40,702 bases of DNA from an uncultured Bacteroidales bacterium (GCA_903927945.1 CAIYOZ010000088.1:1-40702); one strand, 5' to 3'; shown: positions 26,618-35,404, numbered from the stretch's first letter. Notes: generated by a model from the letters alone, not told the origin. Numbers and translations are program-made.

Positions 26618-26690
26618 GTAACACAGAACACGGAACACGAAACACGTAACACTGAACGCGGAACTCGGAACGCTGAACTGTTCAAACTCT
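26618..26690 (+). repeat. AACACGGAAC-type minisatellite
   Basis: About seven imperfect units of aacacggaac/aacacgaaac/aacactgaac, period near 10 bases, fill the rest of the gap before the double aldolase gene. No coding content. Confidence 0.8.
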
Positions 26691-26736
26691 CAAACCTCTT
26701 AAAATAAGTATTAGACAATTTTTTAAATATAAAAAG

Positions 26737-28035
26737 ATGAAACAGTTAGATGTTAATTTAATGCATCCAGTGGAACAGATCAATGTGATCATTGGAAGGA
26801 TTTATCGGAGTGGAATGACTACCACCTCAGGTGGCAATATCTCTATCAGGGATGATAACGGGGATATCTGGATTACACCTTCGGGCGTAGACAAAGGTTC
26901 GTTGACCATCAAAGATATTATCTGTATGAAAAAAGATGGTACGATTACAGGTCCTCATAAACCATCTTCCGAATATCCTTTTCACAAGGCAATTTATGAA
27001 GCACGTCCGGAGCTGAATGCGATTATTCACGCTCACCCGCCTGCATTGGTGGCTTTCAGCATTGCCCGTCAGGTGCCGAATACAAACATTATTCCTCAGG
27101 CCCGTTTCATTTGTGGCGAGATTGGATATGCCCCTTATGGCTGCCCGGGTAGTGAAGAATTGGGCAAGAAGATAGCCCATGAATTCAAAAATAACAAGTA
27201 TAAAGCGGTGATCATGGAAAATCACGGAGTTGTATTGGGTGGCACGGATATGATGGATGCTTATCAACGTTTTGAAACACTTGAATTCTGCTGCCGTACG
27301 ATTGTGAATGCCGGCAAGTTGGGTCAAGTAAACTCTTTGACCGACAAACAAATCAGTACCTATCAGACTCTTTTTCCTAAGAATATCACACATTTCATGG
27401 ATGTAACCTATCCATCCGATGAACGTGCTTTGCGTACCGACATGGTGAAGATCATCCGCCGTGCCTGCGACCAGGGACTAATGATTTCTACTTATGGTAC
27501 TGTCTCTGTACGTTGGCGTGAAAATGACTTCCTGATCACCCCACGTGACGTGGCCCGTTGGGATATTACTTCCAGTGATATCGTTCAGATTAAAAACGGT
27601 ATGGCTGAAGCAGGTAAAGTGCCCAGTCGTTCCGCTGCCTTACACCATCGCATTTACCAGTTGAACCCACATATCAATTCCATTATCTCCACGCAATCCA
27701 CAAACCTGATGGCACATGCAGTCAGCGGGACAAAGTTTGATGTCCGTACCATCCCTGAAAGCTGGATATTCCTGCAGGATGTTCCGAGTGTTCCGTTTGG
27801 AATTGTGCACGACAGTATCGATAATATGGCGAAAATGTTCAATGATAACCGGGTTATCCTGGTCGAAAACGACTGCGTTTTTGTAACAGGCGATAAACTC
27901 CTGAATACATTCGATTACCTGGAAGTGGCTGAATTCAGTGCCAATTCACTGGTGATGGCTTCCTCTATCGGACCCCTTCAACCTATGGGTGATAAGGAGA
28001 TTGACGAGTTAAGGGTGGCTTTTAATGTGAAATAA
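26737..28035 (+). CDS. Double class II aldolase/adducin-domain protein, second domain inactive
   Basis: The 432-aa protein carries two class II aldolase folds in tandem. The first (about 8-215) is complete: 'TSGGNISIRDDNGDIWITPS', acid Glu in 'KPSSEYPFHKAIYE', metal ligands 'IIHAHPPALVAFS' and His in 'VIMENHGVVLGG'. The second (about 228-420) keeps the fold ('STYGTVSVRWRENDFLITPR') but has lost every key residue: 'PSRSAALHH' for the Glu, 'ISTQSTNLMAHA' for His-x-His and 'VENDCVFVTG' for the last His. It is probably structural or regulatory. The active half could cleave or epimerise a ketose phosphate; a reaction separate from RhaEW is likely because that fusion already supplies an aldolase. 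It is the last gene before a strong terminator. Confidence 0.85.
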   Translation: MKQLDVNLMHPVEQINVIIGRIYRSGMTTTSGGNISIRDDNGDIWITPSGVDKGSLTIKDIICMKKDGTITGPHKPSSEYPFHKAIYEARPELNAIIHAHPPALVAFSIARQVPNTNIIPQARFICGEIGYAPYGCPGSEELGKKIAHEFKNNKYKAVIMENHGVVLGGTDMMDAYQRFETLEFCCRTIVNAGKLGQVNSLTDKQISTYQTLFPKNITHFMDVTYPSDERALRTDMVKIIRRACDQGLMISTYGTVSVRWRENDFLITPRDVARWDITSSDIVQIKNGMAEAGKVPSRSAALHHRIYQLNPHINSIISTQSTNLMAHAVSGTKFDVRTIPESWIFLQDVPSVPFGIVHDSIDNMAKMFNDNRVILVENDCVFVTGDKLLNTFDYLEVAEFSANSLVMASSIGPLQPMGDKEIDELRVAFNVK

Positions 28036-28085
28036 GGGTATTATGAATCAACTGATATGATTCGTATTATCAATAAATAAAATAT

Positions 28086-28132
28086 AAATGCGTTCGGCCG
28101 ACATGTTCAGTCGAACGCATTTTTTTATTTTT
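28086..28132 (+). terminator. Strong intrinsic terminator after the rhamnose operon
   Basis: aaatgcgttcg...cgaacgcattt is an 11-bp perfect stem followed by TTTTTTATTTTT. It lies between the double aldolase and lplA, 50 bases after the stop. Confidence 0.9.
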
Positions 28133-28155
28133 ACAACTTATAAGAACTTAATAGT

Positions 28156-28866
28156 ATGATCATAATTCAATCAAATTCGAATTCAACCGGTTTGAATCTT
28201 TCAATAGAAGATTATTTGTTTACGCAAAGAAAAGAGGAATTTCTTTTTTTGTATGTAAATGAACCTTCTGTTGTGATGGGTCATAATCAGCGATTGTTGT
28301 CGGAGGTAAATTCTCAATTCTGTGCAGAAAACAATATCCCGGTATACAGAAGAATGTCCGGTGGAGGAACCGTATTTCATGATTTAGGTAATCTGAATTA
28401 TTGCTTTATTTCAAACCGGATAGAAGGGGACTCGCCATTGAATGATCATTTTTTACAGGTAATTGTAGATGTTTTAAAAGATCTTCATATTGAGGCTCAT
28501 ATTGGCAAACGGAAAGATCTTTGGTTACCCGGTGGATATAAAATATCAGGAACTGCCTCACATATCACTAAAAAGCGGGAACTACACCATGGTACACTTC
28601 TTTACGACACTAATCTGGATAAACTTGAAAAAAGTCTATCATCTCAAGCTGAAAAATCAGAAATAAGTAAGGTCGCATCAGTACACAGTCCTGTAAAAAA
28701 TATCAGGGCCTATTTGGTAGATCAGAAATATATGGATCAGGAGGCTTGTGTATTTTTTAGATTAGTGACGGATAAGCTGCTTCATTTGTATTCTTTAGGA
28801 TCGGTTGCCGGGTTAAGTGATGAGGAAATGTCACTGATAAAACCGCTTGAACCAATTTTCAAATGA
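28156..28866 (+). CDS. lplA: Lipoate-protein ligase A, short form
   Basis: The 236-aa enzyme attaches lipoate to the lipoyl-lysine of 2-oxo acid dehydrogenases and related proteins. The ligase signature is clear: 'VMGHNQRLLSEVN', 'PVYRRMSGGGTVFHDLGNLN' (RRxSGGGxVFHD) and the catalytic Lys in 'GYKISGTASHITKK' followed by 'HHGTLLYDTNL'. E. coli LplA is about 100 residues longer because of a C-terminal accessory domain; here only the catalytic domain plus a short tail is present, as in many Bacteroidota. The gene starts 24 bases after a strong terminator, so it needs its own promoter or readthrough. The E2 gene 12 kb upstream is an obvious client. It converges with the regulator gene, 11 bases apart. 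Confidence 0.9.
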   Translation: MIIIQSNSNSTGLNLSIEDYLFTQRKEEFLFLYVNEPSVVMGHNQRLLSEVNSQFCAENNIPVYRRMSGGGTVFHDLGNLNYCFISNRIEGDSPLNDHFLQVIVDVLKDLHIEAHIGKRKDLWLPGGYKISGTASHITKKRELHHGTLLYDTNLDKLEKSLSSQAEKSEISKVASVHSPVKNIRAYLVDQKYMDQEACVFFRLVTDKLLHLYSLGSVAGLSDEEMSLIKPLEPIFK

Positions 28867-28877
28867 ATGGTGTACTA

Positions 28878-29786
28878 TCAGGTGTTTAAGTTTTTTATTG
28901 CATTATTCCTGTATTCCACAGGCGTTAGTCCTGTTCTTTTTTTGAAGAATATCGGGAAGTAATCAGGATTTTCAAAATTCAAACTATACGAAATTTCTTT
29001 TACAGGTTGACTGGTCGTAGACAGCAGTAATTTAGCTTCATTCAATTTTAATTCTATCATATACCTGGACGGTGAATTCCCCGTGAATTCTTTGAAGGCT
29101 CTTCGAAAACCCGAATAACTAATATTCAGGTATTTTGCAATGTCCTCCGCAGTCAGGTTTTTATATACCGATTCCCGCATAAAAACCTTGGCCTTATTTA
29201 TTTTATTGATGAGTTCCTCATCCTCAAAATCGCGTGTCTTATCACGGTAGTACATTAAACCCAAAATGTGCATGACGATCCCTGAAAGTGCCTGCTGAAA
29301 GCCGGCACGTTCTTCATTGGCTATCTCTATGGCTTTGAGGTATAAATCGATGATTCGCTCATTTAGTCCGATATTAAAAACGGGAGCTCTGTTAAGGAAG
29401 AACCCTTCATCAACGATATTTTGAATGATATTTCCTTTGAAACCAATCCAGTATTCATTCCAACCCGAATTTTCAAATGGCTTATAAGTATGCCACACCC
29501 CTGGCATCAGGAAGAACATCTTCCCCTCGGTGATAAAACAGGATTGTTTTGAATTTCCAAAAGTAAACAGCCCATTTCCATCAGTAATATAAAGAAGTTG
29601 GTATTCGTTCAGGACCCGGCCCTTATCTACGTTGAAATAATATCCCAGTGGATGGTTTTTTGGAGGATATAATTCGTTCTCGCCAATTTTTTGATGACCT
29701 ACGGTAGTAACAGTTAATCCCCATAGTTCATCTTCTTCTGAAGTGATCGGGTAATTGATATTTATATTTAACTCCTTTTTATTCAT
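28878..29786 (-). CDS. rhaR: AraC-family transcriptional regulator, likely rhamnose-responsive
   Basis: The 302-aa protein has an N-terminal cupin-like sugar-sensing domain ('LLYITDGNGLFTFG', 'FFLMPGVWHTYKPF') and a C-terminal pair of helix-turn-helix motifs ('LTAEDIAKYLNISYSGFRRA', 'EISYSLNFENPDYFPIFFKK') ending in the AraC signature 'KRTGLTPVEYRN'. In Bacteroides the rhamnose regulator RhaR is an AraC-type activator located with the rhamnose genes, and here the gene directly follows rhaA-rhaT on the same strand. The symbol is therefore assigned by family and location; no binding site is proven. A terminator and a separate -7 box between rhaT and this gene suggest its own transcript. Confidence 0.8.
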   Translation of the reverse strand: MNKKELNININYPITSEEDELWGLTVTTVGHQKIGENELYPPKNHPLGYYFNVDKGRVLNEYQLLYITDGNGLFTFGNSKQSCFITEGKMFFLMPGVWHTYKPFENSGWNEYWIGFKGNIIQNIVDEGFFLNRAPVFNIGLNERIIDLYLKAIEIANEERAGFQQALSGIVMHILGLMYYRDKTRDFEDEELINKINKAKVFMRESVYKNLTAEDIAKYLNISYSGFRRAFKEFTGNSPSRYMIELKLNEAKLLLSTTSQPVKEISYSLNFENPDYFPIFFKKRTGLTPVEYRNNAIKNLNT

Positions 29787-29829
29787 GTCAAAACACTATA
29801 GAATGTAATCTTTAAAATTCTAATGTTTG

Positions 29830-29837
29830 CAAATATA
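29830..29837 (-). promoter_or_regulatory. -7 box of the AraC-type regulator gene
   Basis: On the - strand TATATTTG is a full match to TAnnTTTG, 44 bases before the ATG. No TTTG at the usual -33 distance is seen. Confidence 0.5.
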
Positions 29838-29865
29838 GAAAATAATTACAGTTATTAATTCGATT

Positions 29866-29903
29866 ACCAAAAAATGGACATACATTTTCATGTATATCCA
29901 TTT
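29866..29903 (-). terminator. Intrinsic terminator after rhaT
   Basis: On the - strand aaatggatataca tgaaaa tgtatgtccattt forms a 13-bp stem with one G-U or mismatch and runs into TTTTTT, 23 bases after the rhaT stop. Confidence 0.85.
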
Positions 29904-29925
29904 CTAAGGTTGTCAAATTTAAATA

Positions 29926-30978
29926 TTATAACAGATTTGGCAATATCAATGAAGAAATCAAAATGAGCATTCCAAGGGCCAAAACCAGTATAGTTCTTGA
30001 TCCTGCTCCTTTCCATTCATTGAGTACAATTCCCCAAACATTACTAAACGTCACATTCAATGACATCAGAATGCTCCAGGAAAAGGCCATCATGATGCTA
30101 CCTTCAGTGAAATAACTTTTACCTAACGCTAATCCGAAAAACTGAGAATACCAAAGGATACCTGCCAGGGCACAAAACAAGACATTGTTAATGAAAACCC
30201 CGGATGGAACTCCGAAATAATCCTTTCCCGTTTTGTTTTTGTAATTCTGGTACAAGCAATAGATGGCATTGGTAATGAATCCACCCGATGTAATCATTAG
30301 AATCGCGGGTAATCCTGCATAAAGTGCTTTAGCCCCCAACTTGATGGCCGCCACTTTAATGGGTTCGGCAGCTTCAAGTCCAAGACTGAAACAAGCGCTC
30401 ATGACTCCGGCCAATAAAGCAACCAGCAATCCTTTCCCTAAGGCAAAATCCTTTACGGCAGCTTTCTTTTGTTCATCGGTCATGTTTTTCGACCGTAAGC
30501 TTCCGGCATATCCAATGACGGCAATGCCTGCAATGGCAATGCTGACACCCACCAATAATACCAGTCCTTTCCCTGAAAACAGATCAGTTCCAAGCATCAT
30601 GGCCGGAATTAATGTTCCAAAGGCTGAACAGGTGCCTAAGGCAATGGATTGTCCCAATGCCACACCCAGGTATCGCATGCTTAACCCGAAAGTAAGTCCG
30701 CCGATTCCCCAGAGTGCACCGTAAAACATGGCCCCATAGGCTGCACCATCGCCCGAAGATAAAACTTCAAGTAATGAATGTCCTGCAGGTACAGCCAATA
30801 ACGCACCCAAAAAAGGGAATACCAGCCAGGCAAAGATACCTTGCACCAACCAAAAGCTTTCCCATGCCCAGGTTTTTACTTTCTTTATAGGCACATAGGA
30901 ACTCGATTGTCCCATACTGCCCAACGCTATAATAAATAATCCAATGAGTGTATTCATGATGTGATTTACAATTGCCAA
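29926..30978 (-). CDS. rhaT: L-rhamnose/proton symporter RhaT
   Basis: The 350-aa inner-membrane protein carries about ten hydrophobic helices, the RhaT (drug/metabolite transporter clan) pattern. Family-like stretches are 'KVKTWAWESFWLVQGIFAWL', 'GALWGIGGLTFGLSMRYLGV' and 'LGQSIALGTCSAFGTLIPAM' near the N-terminus and 'GILWYSQFFGLALGKSYF' near the C-terminus. Length matches E. coli RhaT (344). It imports L-rhamnose with protons. It follows rhaA by 55 bases on the same strand and is closed by a terminator, so the two form a two-gene operon. Confidence 0.93.
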   Translation of the reverse strand: MAIVNHIMNTLIGLFIIALGSMGQSSSYVPIKKVKTWAWESFWLVQGIFAWLVFPFLGALLAVPAGHSLLEVLSSGDGAAYGAMFYGALWGIGGLTFGLSMRYLGVALGQSIALGTCSAFGTLIPAMMLGTDLFSGKGLVLLVGVSIAIAGIAVIGYAGSLRSKNMTDEQKKAAVKDFALGKGLLVALLAGVMSACFSLGLEAAEPIKVAAIKLGAKALYAGLPAILMITSGGFITNAIYCLYQNYKNKTGKDYFGVPSGVFINNVLFCALAGILWYSQFFGLALGKSYFTEGSIMMAFSWSILMSLNVTFSNVWGIVLNEWKGAGSRTILVLALGMLILISSLILPNLL

Positions 30979-31033
30979 TTCTTAAACCGGCATTTGGTTG
31001 TGAATATTAGATGTTTAAAGTTAGCTATTTTTA

Positions 31034-32299
31034 TTAGGCACGTTTGGAAGTTACGTCCTTTTCGTACTGTTGAATATCCGTTATATAAGCTTCAGCAGCC
31101 ACAACACCTTTGTTCAGGCAGTAATAATCGTATACTGCAGCCCAGGGCAATGATTTTGCTTCTTCAAGCAATGCCAGACGTTCGAAATTCTGACTGTTAG
31201 CTTCAAACGCCCTTAATTGGGCAATTGGTTCCAACAATGCCTGAAGAAAAGCTTTCTGTGTGGCACGAACTCCAATCACATAGGCACCGATACGGTTGAT
31301 CGAAGCATCGAAATAATCAAGGCCAACATGTACCCGATCAAGTGCTTTGTTACGGATGATCTCTTGTGCAATGGCTTGTAGTTCTTCGTTTAATATCACC
31401 ACATGGTCACTGTCCCAACGGACACCACGGCTGACGTGAAGCATGATTTCAGTTGCAAAAAGCAATAAAGATGATATTTTATCAGAGATTACTTCTGTAG
31501 GATGAAAGTGACCTGAATCAAGCGTAATCATTTTCTTGTTGGCAATGCCATAGCCCATGTAAAATTCATGTGAACCTACTACGAAGCTTTCACTGCCGAT
31601 ACCGAACAATTTACATTCGATACTGTCAAGCATATACTCATCGTTGGTTTTGTATTCAAATATTTTATCCAGGGAATCTTTCAGGTTTTGACGGTAAAGA
31701 GAACGATCAATCGTCAAATCTTTTGACCCGTCCGGAATCCAAATGTTATGGATACATTTTGAACCCAGTTGACGGCCCATTTCTTCTGCAATCTTGCGAC
31801 AACGGATCACATGGTCGATCCAGAATTCACGGATTTCAGCGTCCCGATGAGATAAAGTAAATCCATCTGCAGATTTTTCATGAGAGAAGCAAGTGCAATT
31901 GAAATCGAGTTTATACCCTTTTTCCTTGGCCCAATCTATCCAGCTCTGGAAATGTTTAGGTTCAATTTGATTCCGGTCAACCGATTCTCCTCCAAAATCA
32001 CCGTAGAACGCATGGATATTTACCCTGTGTTCACCCGGGATCAGTGACATTGCTTTATCAATATCCGAACGCACTTCAGCAATTGTTCTGGCTTTTCCTG
32101 GATAATTGCCTGTTGCCTGAATACCTCCGGTGAGTTCTCCATCTCCGTTTTCAAATCCGGAAACGTCATCTGCCTGCCAGCAGTGAAGTGAAATTGATAA
32201 TTTATCTAAATCAGTTAATGCTTTTTCAACATCTATTCCTAATTCAGTGTAGCGTGTTTTTGCATACTCAAATGCTTGATTGATTTGTTGTTCTTTCAT
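31034..32299 (-). CDS. rhaA: L-rhamnose isomerase
   Basis: The 421-aa cytoplasmic enzyme converts L-rhamnose to L-rhamnulose, the first catabolic step. The sequence follows E. coli RhaA closely in length (419) and motif order: 'ISLHCWQADDVSGFEN', 'GGIQATGNYPGKA', 'VNIHAFYGDFGGESVDRNQI', 'LDFNCTCFSHEKSADGFTLS', 'HNIWIPDGSKDLTIDR', and the metal-binding stretch 'MITLDSGHFHPTEVISDKIS' followed by 'VRWDSDHVVILNEEL'. It is the first gene of the - strand pair with rhaT and has a well-formed promoter 28 bases upstream. Confidence 0.97.
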   Translation of the reverse strand: MKEQQINQAFEYAKTRYTELGIDVEKALTDLDKLSISLHCWQADDVSGFENGDGELTGGIQATGNYPGKARTIAEVRSDIDKAMSLIPGEHRVNIHAFYGDFGGESVDRNQIEPKHFQSWIDWAKEKGYKLDFNCTCFSHEKSADGFTLSHRDAEIREFWIDHVIRCRKIAEEMGRQLGSKCIHNIWIPDGSKDLTIDRSLYRQNLKDSLDKIFEYKTNDEYMLDSIECKLFGIGSESFVVGSHEFYMGYGIANKKMITLDSGHFHPTEVISDKISSLLLFATEIMLHVSRGVRWDSDHVVILNEELQAIAQEIIRNKALDRVHVGLDYFDASINRIGAYVIGVRATQKAFLQALLEPIAQLRAFEANSQNFERLALLEEAKSLPWAAVYDYYCLNKGVVAAEAYITDIQQYEKDVTSKRA

Positions 32300-32326
32300 G
32301 ATTTGTAAGTTAGTGGTATTTTTTTA

Positions 32327-32355
32327 CAAAGTTATTTATTCAACATTCAATCAAA
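32327..32355 (-). promoter_or_regulatory. Promoter of rhaA-rhaT with overlapping inverted repeat
   Basis: On the - strand TTTG (-33) and TAACTTTG (-7, matching TAnnTTTG) are 17 bases apart, the best complete Bacteroidetes promoter in the window. An inverted repeat AATCAA-acag-TTGATT (32349-32364) covers the -33 box and could be a regulator site. Confidence 0.7.
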
Positions 32356-32422
32356 CAGTTGATTTTGATAATATAGCATTAAATTTTGACAAAGAATATC
32401 CGGTTTGATTTTAGTTTAAAAG

Positions 32423-32459
32423 AAAAAAGTGATTGAGAACTCACTCAATCACTTTTTTT
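32423..32459 (-). terminator. Terminator of the arabinose operon
   Basis: aaaaaagtgattgag-aactca-ctcaatcactttttt is a perfect 15-bp stem with A and T tracts on both sides, nine bases after the symporter stop on the - strand. Confidence 0.93.
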
Positions 32460-32467
32460 ATAATCAG

Positions 32468-34213
32468 TTACCAGAAGTACCAGTAGAAGGTAGCGCAAAT
32501 AGCTACTACACCCAGTGAGGCAATCACATCCCACTTATTCCAGCTCTTGAAGATGAGTTTCTTGTAGTCACCGGTGAACGTGATGAAATCTATCTGTTGA
32601 GCCGTTGGCTTTGGAGTGAAAAGTGATACTACGACCATCATCAACATGATAAAGACTAGCAACCATATCTCAAAGATCAGCCAGTTCGTATGCCAGAACC
32701 AATGTGTGGTTTCCCAGAACGGGCCTGTCATGACGTCTTTCCCTGTATTGGTAAAGATATTGGTCAGCAAGCGGGACATTCCAATCAGAAAGCCTATTAT
32801 TAAGCCGGCTTCACCAGCCTTGGGTGTAATTCTTTTTGAAAATATACCCATGACGAATACAGCCACCATGGCCGGTGCAAGCAACGATTGAATCCCTTGC
32901 AGATAAGAGTAGAGGCTGCCAAGGCTCATCATGACCGGTATCCATACAATGCCAAGCACTACCACCACCACCGTGGCAATACGACCGACCAAAACATATC
33001 TGGCCTCGCTCTTGCCTTTGAACATCGGTTTGTAGAAGTCTTCTGTAAACAACGTAGCACAGGAATTGAAGAATGCCGCCAACGATGCTACTAAAGCGGA
33101 TATAAAGCCTATGGTAACAATCCCTTTCACACCGGCGGGCAATACAAACTTCACCATGGATCCAAAGGCGGTATCAGGGTTGGTTAATGTAAAGCCACTG
33201 TTCGGACGTGCTGCCAGGGCAGCGGCTATCATACCGGGTATCAGGAACATAAACACTGGTAAAATTTTGAAATAACCGGCAGCGATAGTACCTCTGCGCG
33301 CACGTTTCATCACCACATCATTAGACTCACCTTTTGTTTGTCCGAGGACACGTTGAACGATATGTTGGTCGGTAGCCCAATACCAAAAGCCGATAATGGA
33401 AGCTCCGATAAATACCCAGAAGCCTGGATAGTCGTCATATAGTGGGTCACCCGTATCTAAGTGGAACATATGGTTTGTTCCGTACGCATGCCCGTCTGCT
33501 CCAATACTCAGTGTTTTGGAATAATCGATCATGGCAGTCCAGCCGTGAGCGATACTGCCATCTCCAAGCGCTGACAATCCTAAGAAAAGTACCAGGAATG
33601 AACCAATGATCAGTATAGGCGTTTGAATGGCCGACAATGTCATGACACCCTTCATGCCACCAAAAATAGTAAAGATACCCGTGATAACGATCAAACCGAT
33701 AGCTCCGTACCAGAAAGGCAAGCCAATAAGGCTCTCCATAAAGATACCTCCCGTAAACGCTGTGACGCTCACTTTGGTCAATACGTAAGCTATCAGCGTA
33801 ATGATTGACAACCATGACCCTGTGCGTGGTGTGTATCGATTTTTGAGAAAGTCAGGCATAGTGATGATTTTCCCCAACTTTGTGTTCATAAGTTGGTAGA
33901 ATGGTACAAAGAGCCAGCCCAGGATGAGAATCATCCAACCTTGCATCTCCCAGTGTGCCATACCTACCCCTGCCTTGGCACCGGTTCCGGCAAGCCCTAC
34001 AAGGTGTTCCGAACCAATGTTTGCAGCAAAGATAGCCGCACCAATGATATACCATGGTTCGCCTTTACCAAACAGGTAGTCTTCACTGTTGGGACCCTGT
34101 TGCAAACGTTTATCCTTTTGTACCGCACGCCATACAGCCCATGTTACAGCACATATTCCAACTGCCAGAATCACCCAGTCAAGCCAAATAAATTCATGTG
34201 AACTCCAATTCAT
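32468..34213 (-). CDS. Sodium:solute symporter, probable L-arabinose transporter
   Basis: The 581-aa membrane protein has about 14 hydrophobic helices and SGLT-type motifs: 'SEDYLFGKGEPWYIIGAAIF' then 'AANIGSEHLVGLAGTGAKAG' in the first helices, 'FLKNRYTPRTGSWLSI', and 'SALVASLAAFFNSCATLFTE' in the conserved core. It is the last gene of the arabinose operon, 24 bases after the mutarotase, and is followed by a strong terminator. In Bacteroides the arabinose regulon contains a symporter of this family, so L-arabinose is the probable substrate; galactose or glucose cannot be excluded from sequence. Confidence 0.87.
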   Translation of the reverse strand: MNWSSHEFIWLDWVILAVGICAVTWAVWRAVQKDKRLQQGPNSEDYLFGKGEPWYIIGAAIFAANIGSEHLVGLAGTGAKAGVGMAHWEMQGWMILILGWLFVPFYQLMNTKLGKIITMPDFLKNRYTPRTGSWLSIITLIAYVLTKVSVTAFTGGIFMESLIGLPFWYGAIGLIVITGIFTIFGGMKGVMTLSAIQTPILIIGSFLVLFLGLSALGDGSIAHGWTAMIDYSKTLSIGADGHAYGTNHMFHLDTGDPLYDDYPGFWVFIGASIIGFWYWATDQHIVQRVLGQTKGESNDVVMKRARRGTIAAGYFKILPVFMFLIPGMIAAALAARPNSGFTLTNPDTAFGSMVKFVLPAGVKGIVTIGFISALVASLAAFFNSCATLFTEDFYKPMFKGKSEARYVLVGRIATVVVVVLGIVWIPVMMSLGSLYSYLQGIQSLLAPAMVAVFVMGIFSKRITPKAGEAGLIIGFLIGMSRLLTNIFTNTGKDVMTGPFWETTHWFWHTNWLIFEIWLLVFIMLMMVVVSLFTPKPTAQQIDFITFTGDYKKLIFKSWNKWDVIASLGVVAICATFYWYFW

Positions 34214-34237
34214 ATTTCTGATTTTATTGATTTTTGA

Positions 34238-35383
34238 TTAATACTCTTTTCGTTTTTCAATGCCAAACTTGTAAATACAGGTGCTTTTATAGACTTTCCC
34301 GGGCTCCAGAATCGTTGATGGCCATTGTGGCTTATTCGGACTATCCGGATAATGCTGGGTTTCCAGGCAAATTGCAGCACGTTGGTTATAAACAATACCT
34401 CTTTTGCCTTTCACTTTCCCGTCAAGGAAATTACCGGTATAAACCTGTATGCCGGGTTCATTCGTATAAACTTCCATAGTGATTCCACTAATTGGTGAAG
34501 TTACCTTGGCAGCCACTTTGTTTGCATCTCCTGCAGTATTCAGCACCCAGTTATGATCATACCCATTACCGTTTTTCAACTGCACATAATCGTATTTAGT
34601 GATGTCTTTTCCAATTTCCTTAGCAGTGGTAAAATCCATGGGGGTTCCCTTCACGGTGACAATCTCGCCCGTTGTCATAAACGTACTGTCAACCGGAGTG
34701 AAATTATCTGCATTGATATATAGCAGGTTGTCTGTGATCAGTTTAGTTGCGTCTCCCGAAAGATTAAAATAGGAGTGGTTACACATATTAATCACAGTCT
34801 TTTTGTCGGTAGTAGCTTCAAAGTTTATTTTGATTGCATTATCGGTTGTGAGAACGAAGGTCACTTTTGCAGTTACATTTCCAGGAAAGTTTTGATCGCC
34901 ATCCGGCGAGTGACGGGTCAACTCAATAGTGGTGTCATTCACCTGGTTTACTCTCTGATAAACCTGGTATTGCCACCCTTTTGGACCACCGTGTAAGCAA
35001 TGCCCGAAATTGTTTTGAGGCAATTGAATAGTTTTGCCATCAATGGTCAGGAGCCCTTTGTTGATACGGTTTGCATATCGGCCGATAGAAGCCCCGAAAT
35101 CGCTGGGGATATTCACATAATCAGCTAAACTGTCAAATCCCAATACCACATCCTGCATTTTACCCGCTTTATCGGGTACCATGATTGAAACAATACGTCC
35201 ACCGAAATTAGTGATGCACACCTCCATGCCTTTCGCATTTTTGAGTACATACAAACCGGTTGAATCGCCATTTATTACTTTCGAAAAATTGGCTTTTACC
35301 AAACCCGAAAGTGTCTTTTCGCTTTTCTCTTTACAGCTAAACATAAGTATTGGAATCAATGCTAAATAAATGAGTTTTTTCAT
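34238..35383 (-). CDS. galM: Aldose 1-epimerase (mutarotase), lipoprotein
   Basis: The 381-aa protein begins with a lipoprotein signal peptide, 'KLIYLALIPILMFSC', giving a lipid-anchored Cys16 and an envelope location. The mutarotase domain carries the substrate Arg in 'GRYANRINKG', the catalytic His residues in 'NNFGHCLHGGPKGW' and 'INMCNHSYFNLSGD', and the catalytic Glu in 'AAICLETQHYPDSPN'. It equilibrates alpha and beta anomers of sugars before uptake. It sits 21 bases after the ribulokinase and 24 before the symporter, consistent with supplying the right arabinose anomer to the transporter. The symbol is that of the family; arabinose is the likely but unproven substrate. Confidence 0.92.
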   Translation of the reverse strand: MKKLIYLALIPILMFSCKEKSEKTLSGLVKANFSKVINGDSTGLYVLKNAKGMEVCITNFGGRIVSIMVPDKAGKMQDVVLGFDSLADYVNIPSDFGASIGRYANRINKGLLTIDGKTIQLPQNNFGHCLHGGPKGWQYQVYQRVNQVNDTTIELTRHSPDGDQNFPGNVTAKVTFVLTTDNAIKINFEATTDKKTVINMCNHSYFNLSGDATKLITDNLLYINADNFTPVDSTFMTTGEIVTVKGTPMDFTTAKEIGKDITKYDYVQLKNGNGYDHNWVLNTAGDANKVAAKVTSPISGITMEVYTNEPGIQVYTGNFLDGKVKGKRGIVYNQRAAICLETQHYPDSPNKPQWPSTILEPGKVYKSTCIYKFGIEKRKEY

Positions 35384-35404
35384 TGTATTATTTTAAAATA
35401 GTGT

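Noticed and set aside
26827-27393. 188-aa ORF on the - strand
   Set aside because: It mirrors the double aldolase gene, which has full family motifs; the - strand protein is Cys/His/Arg-rich with no recognisable domain.
30341-30724. 127-aa ORF on the + strand inside rhaT
   Set aside because: Composition reflects the antisense of membrane helices; no independent support.
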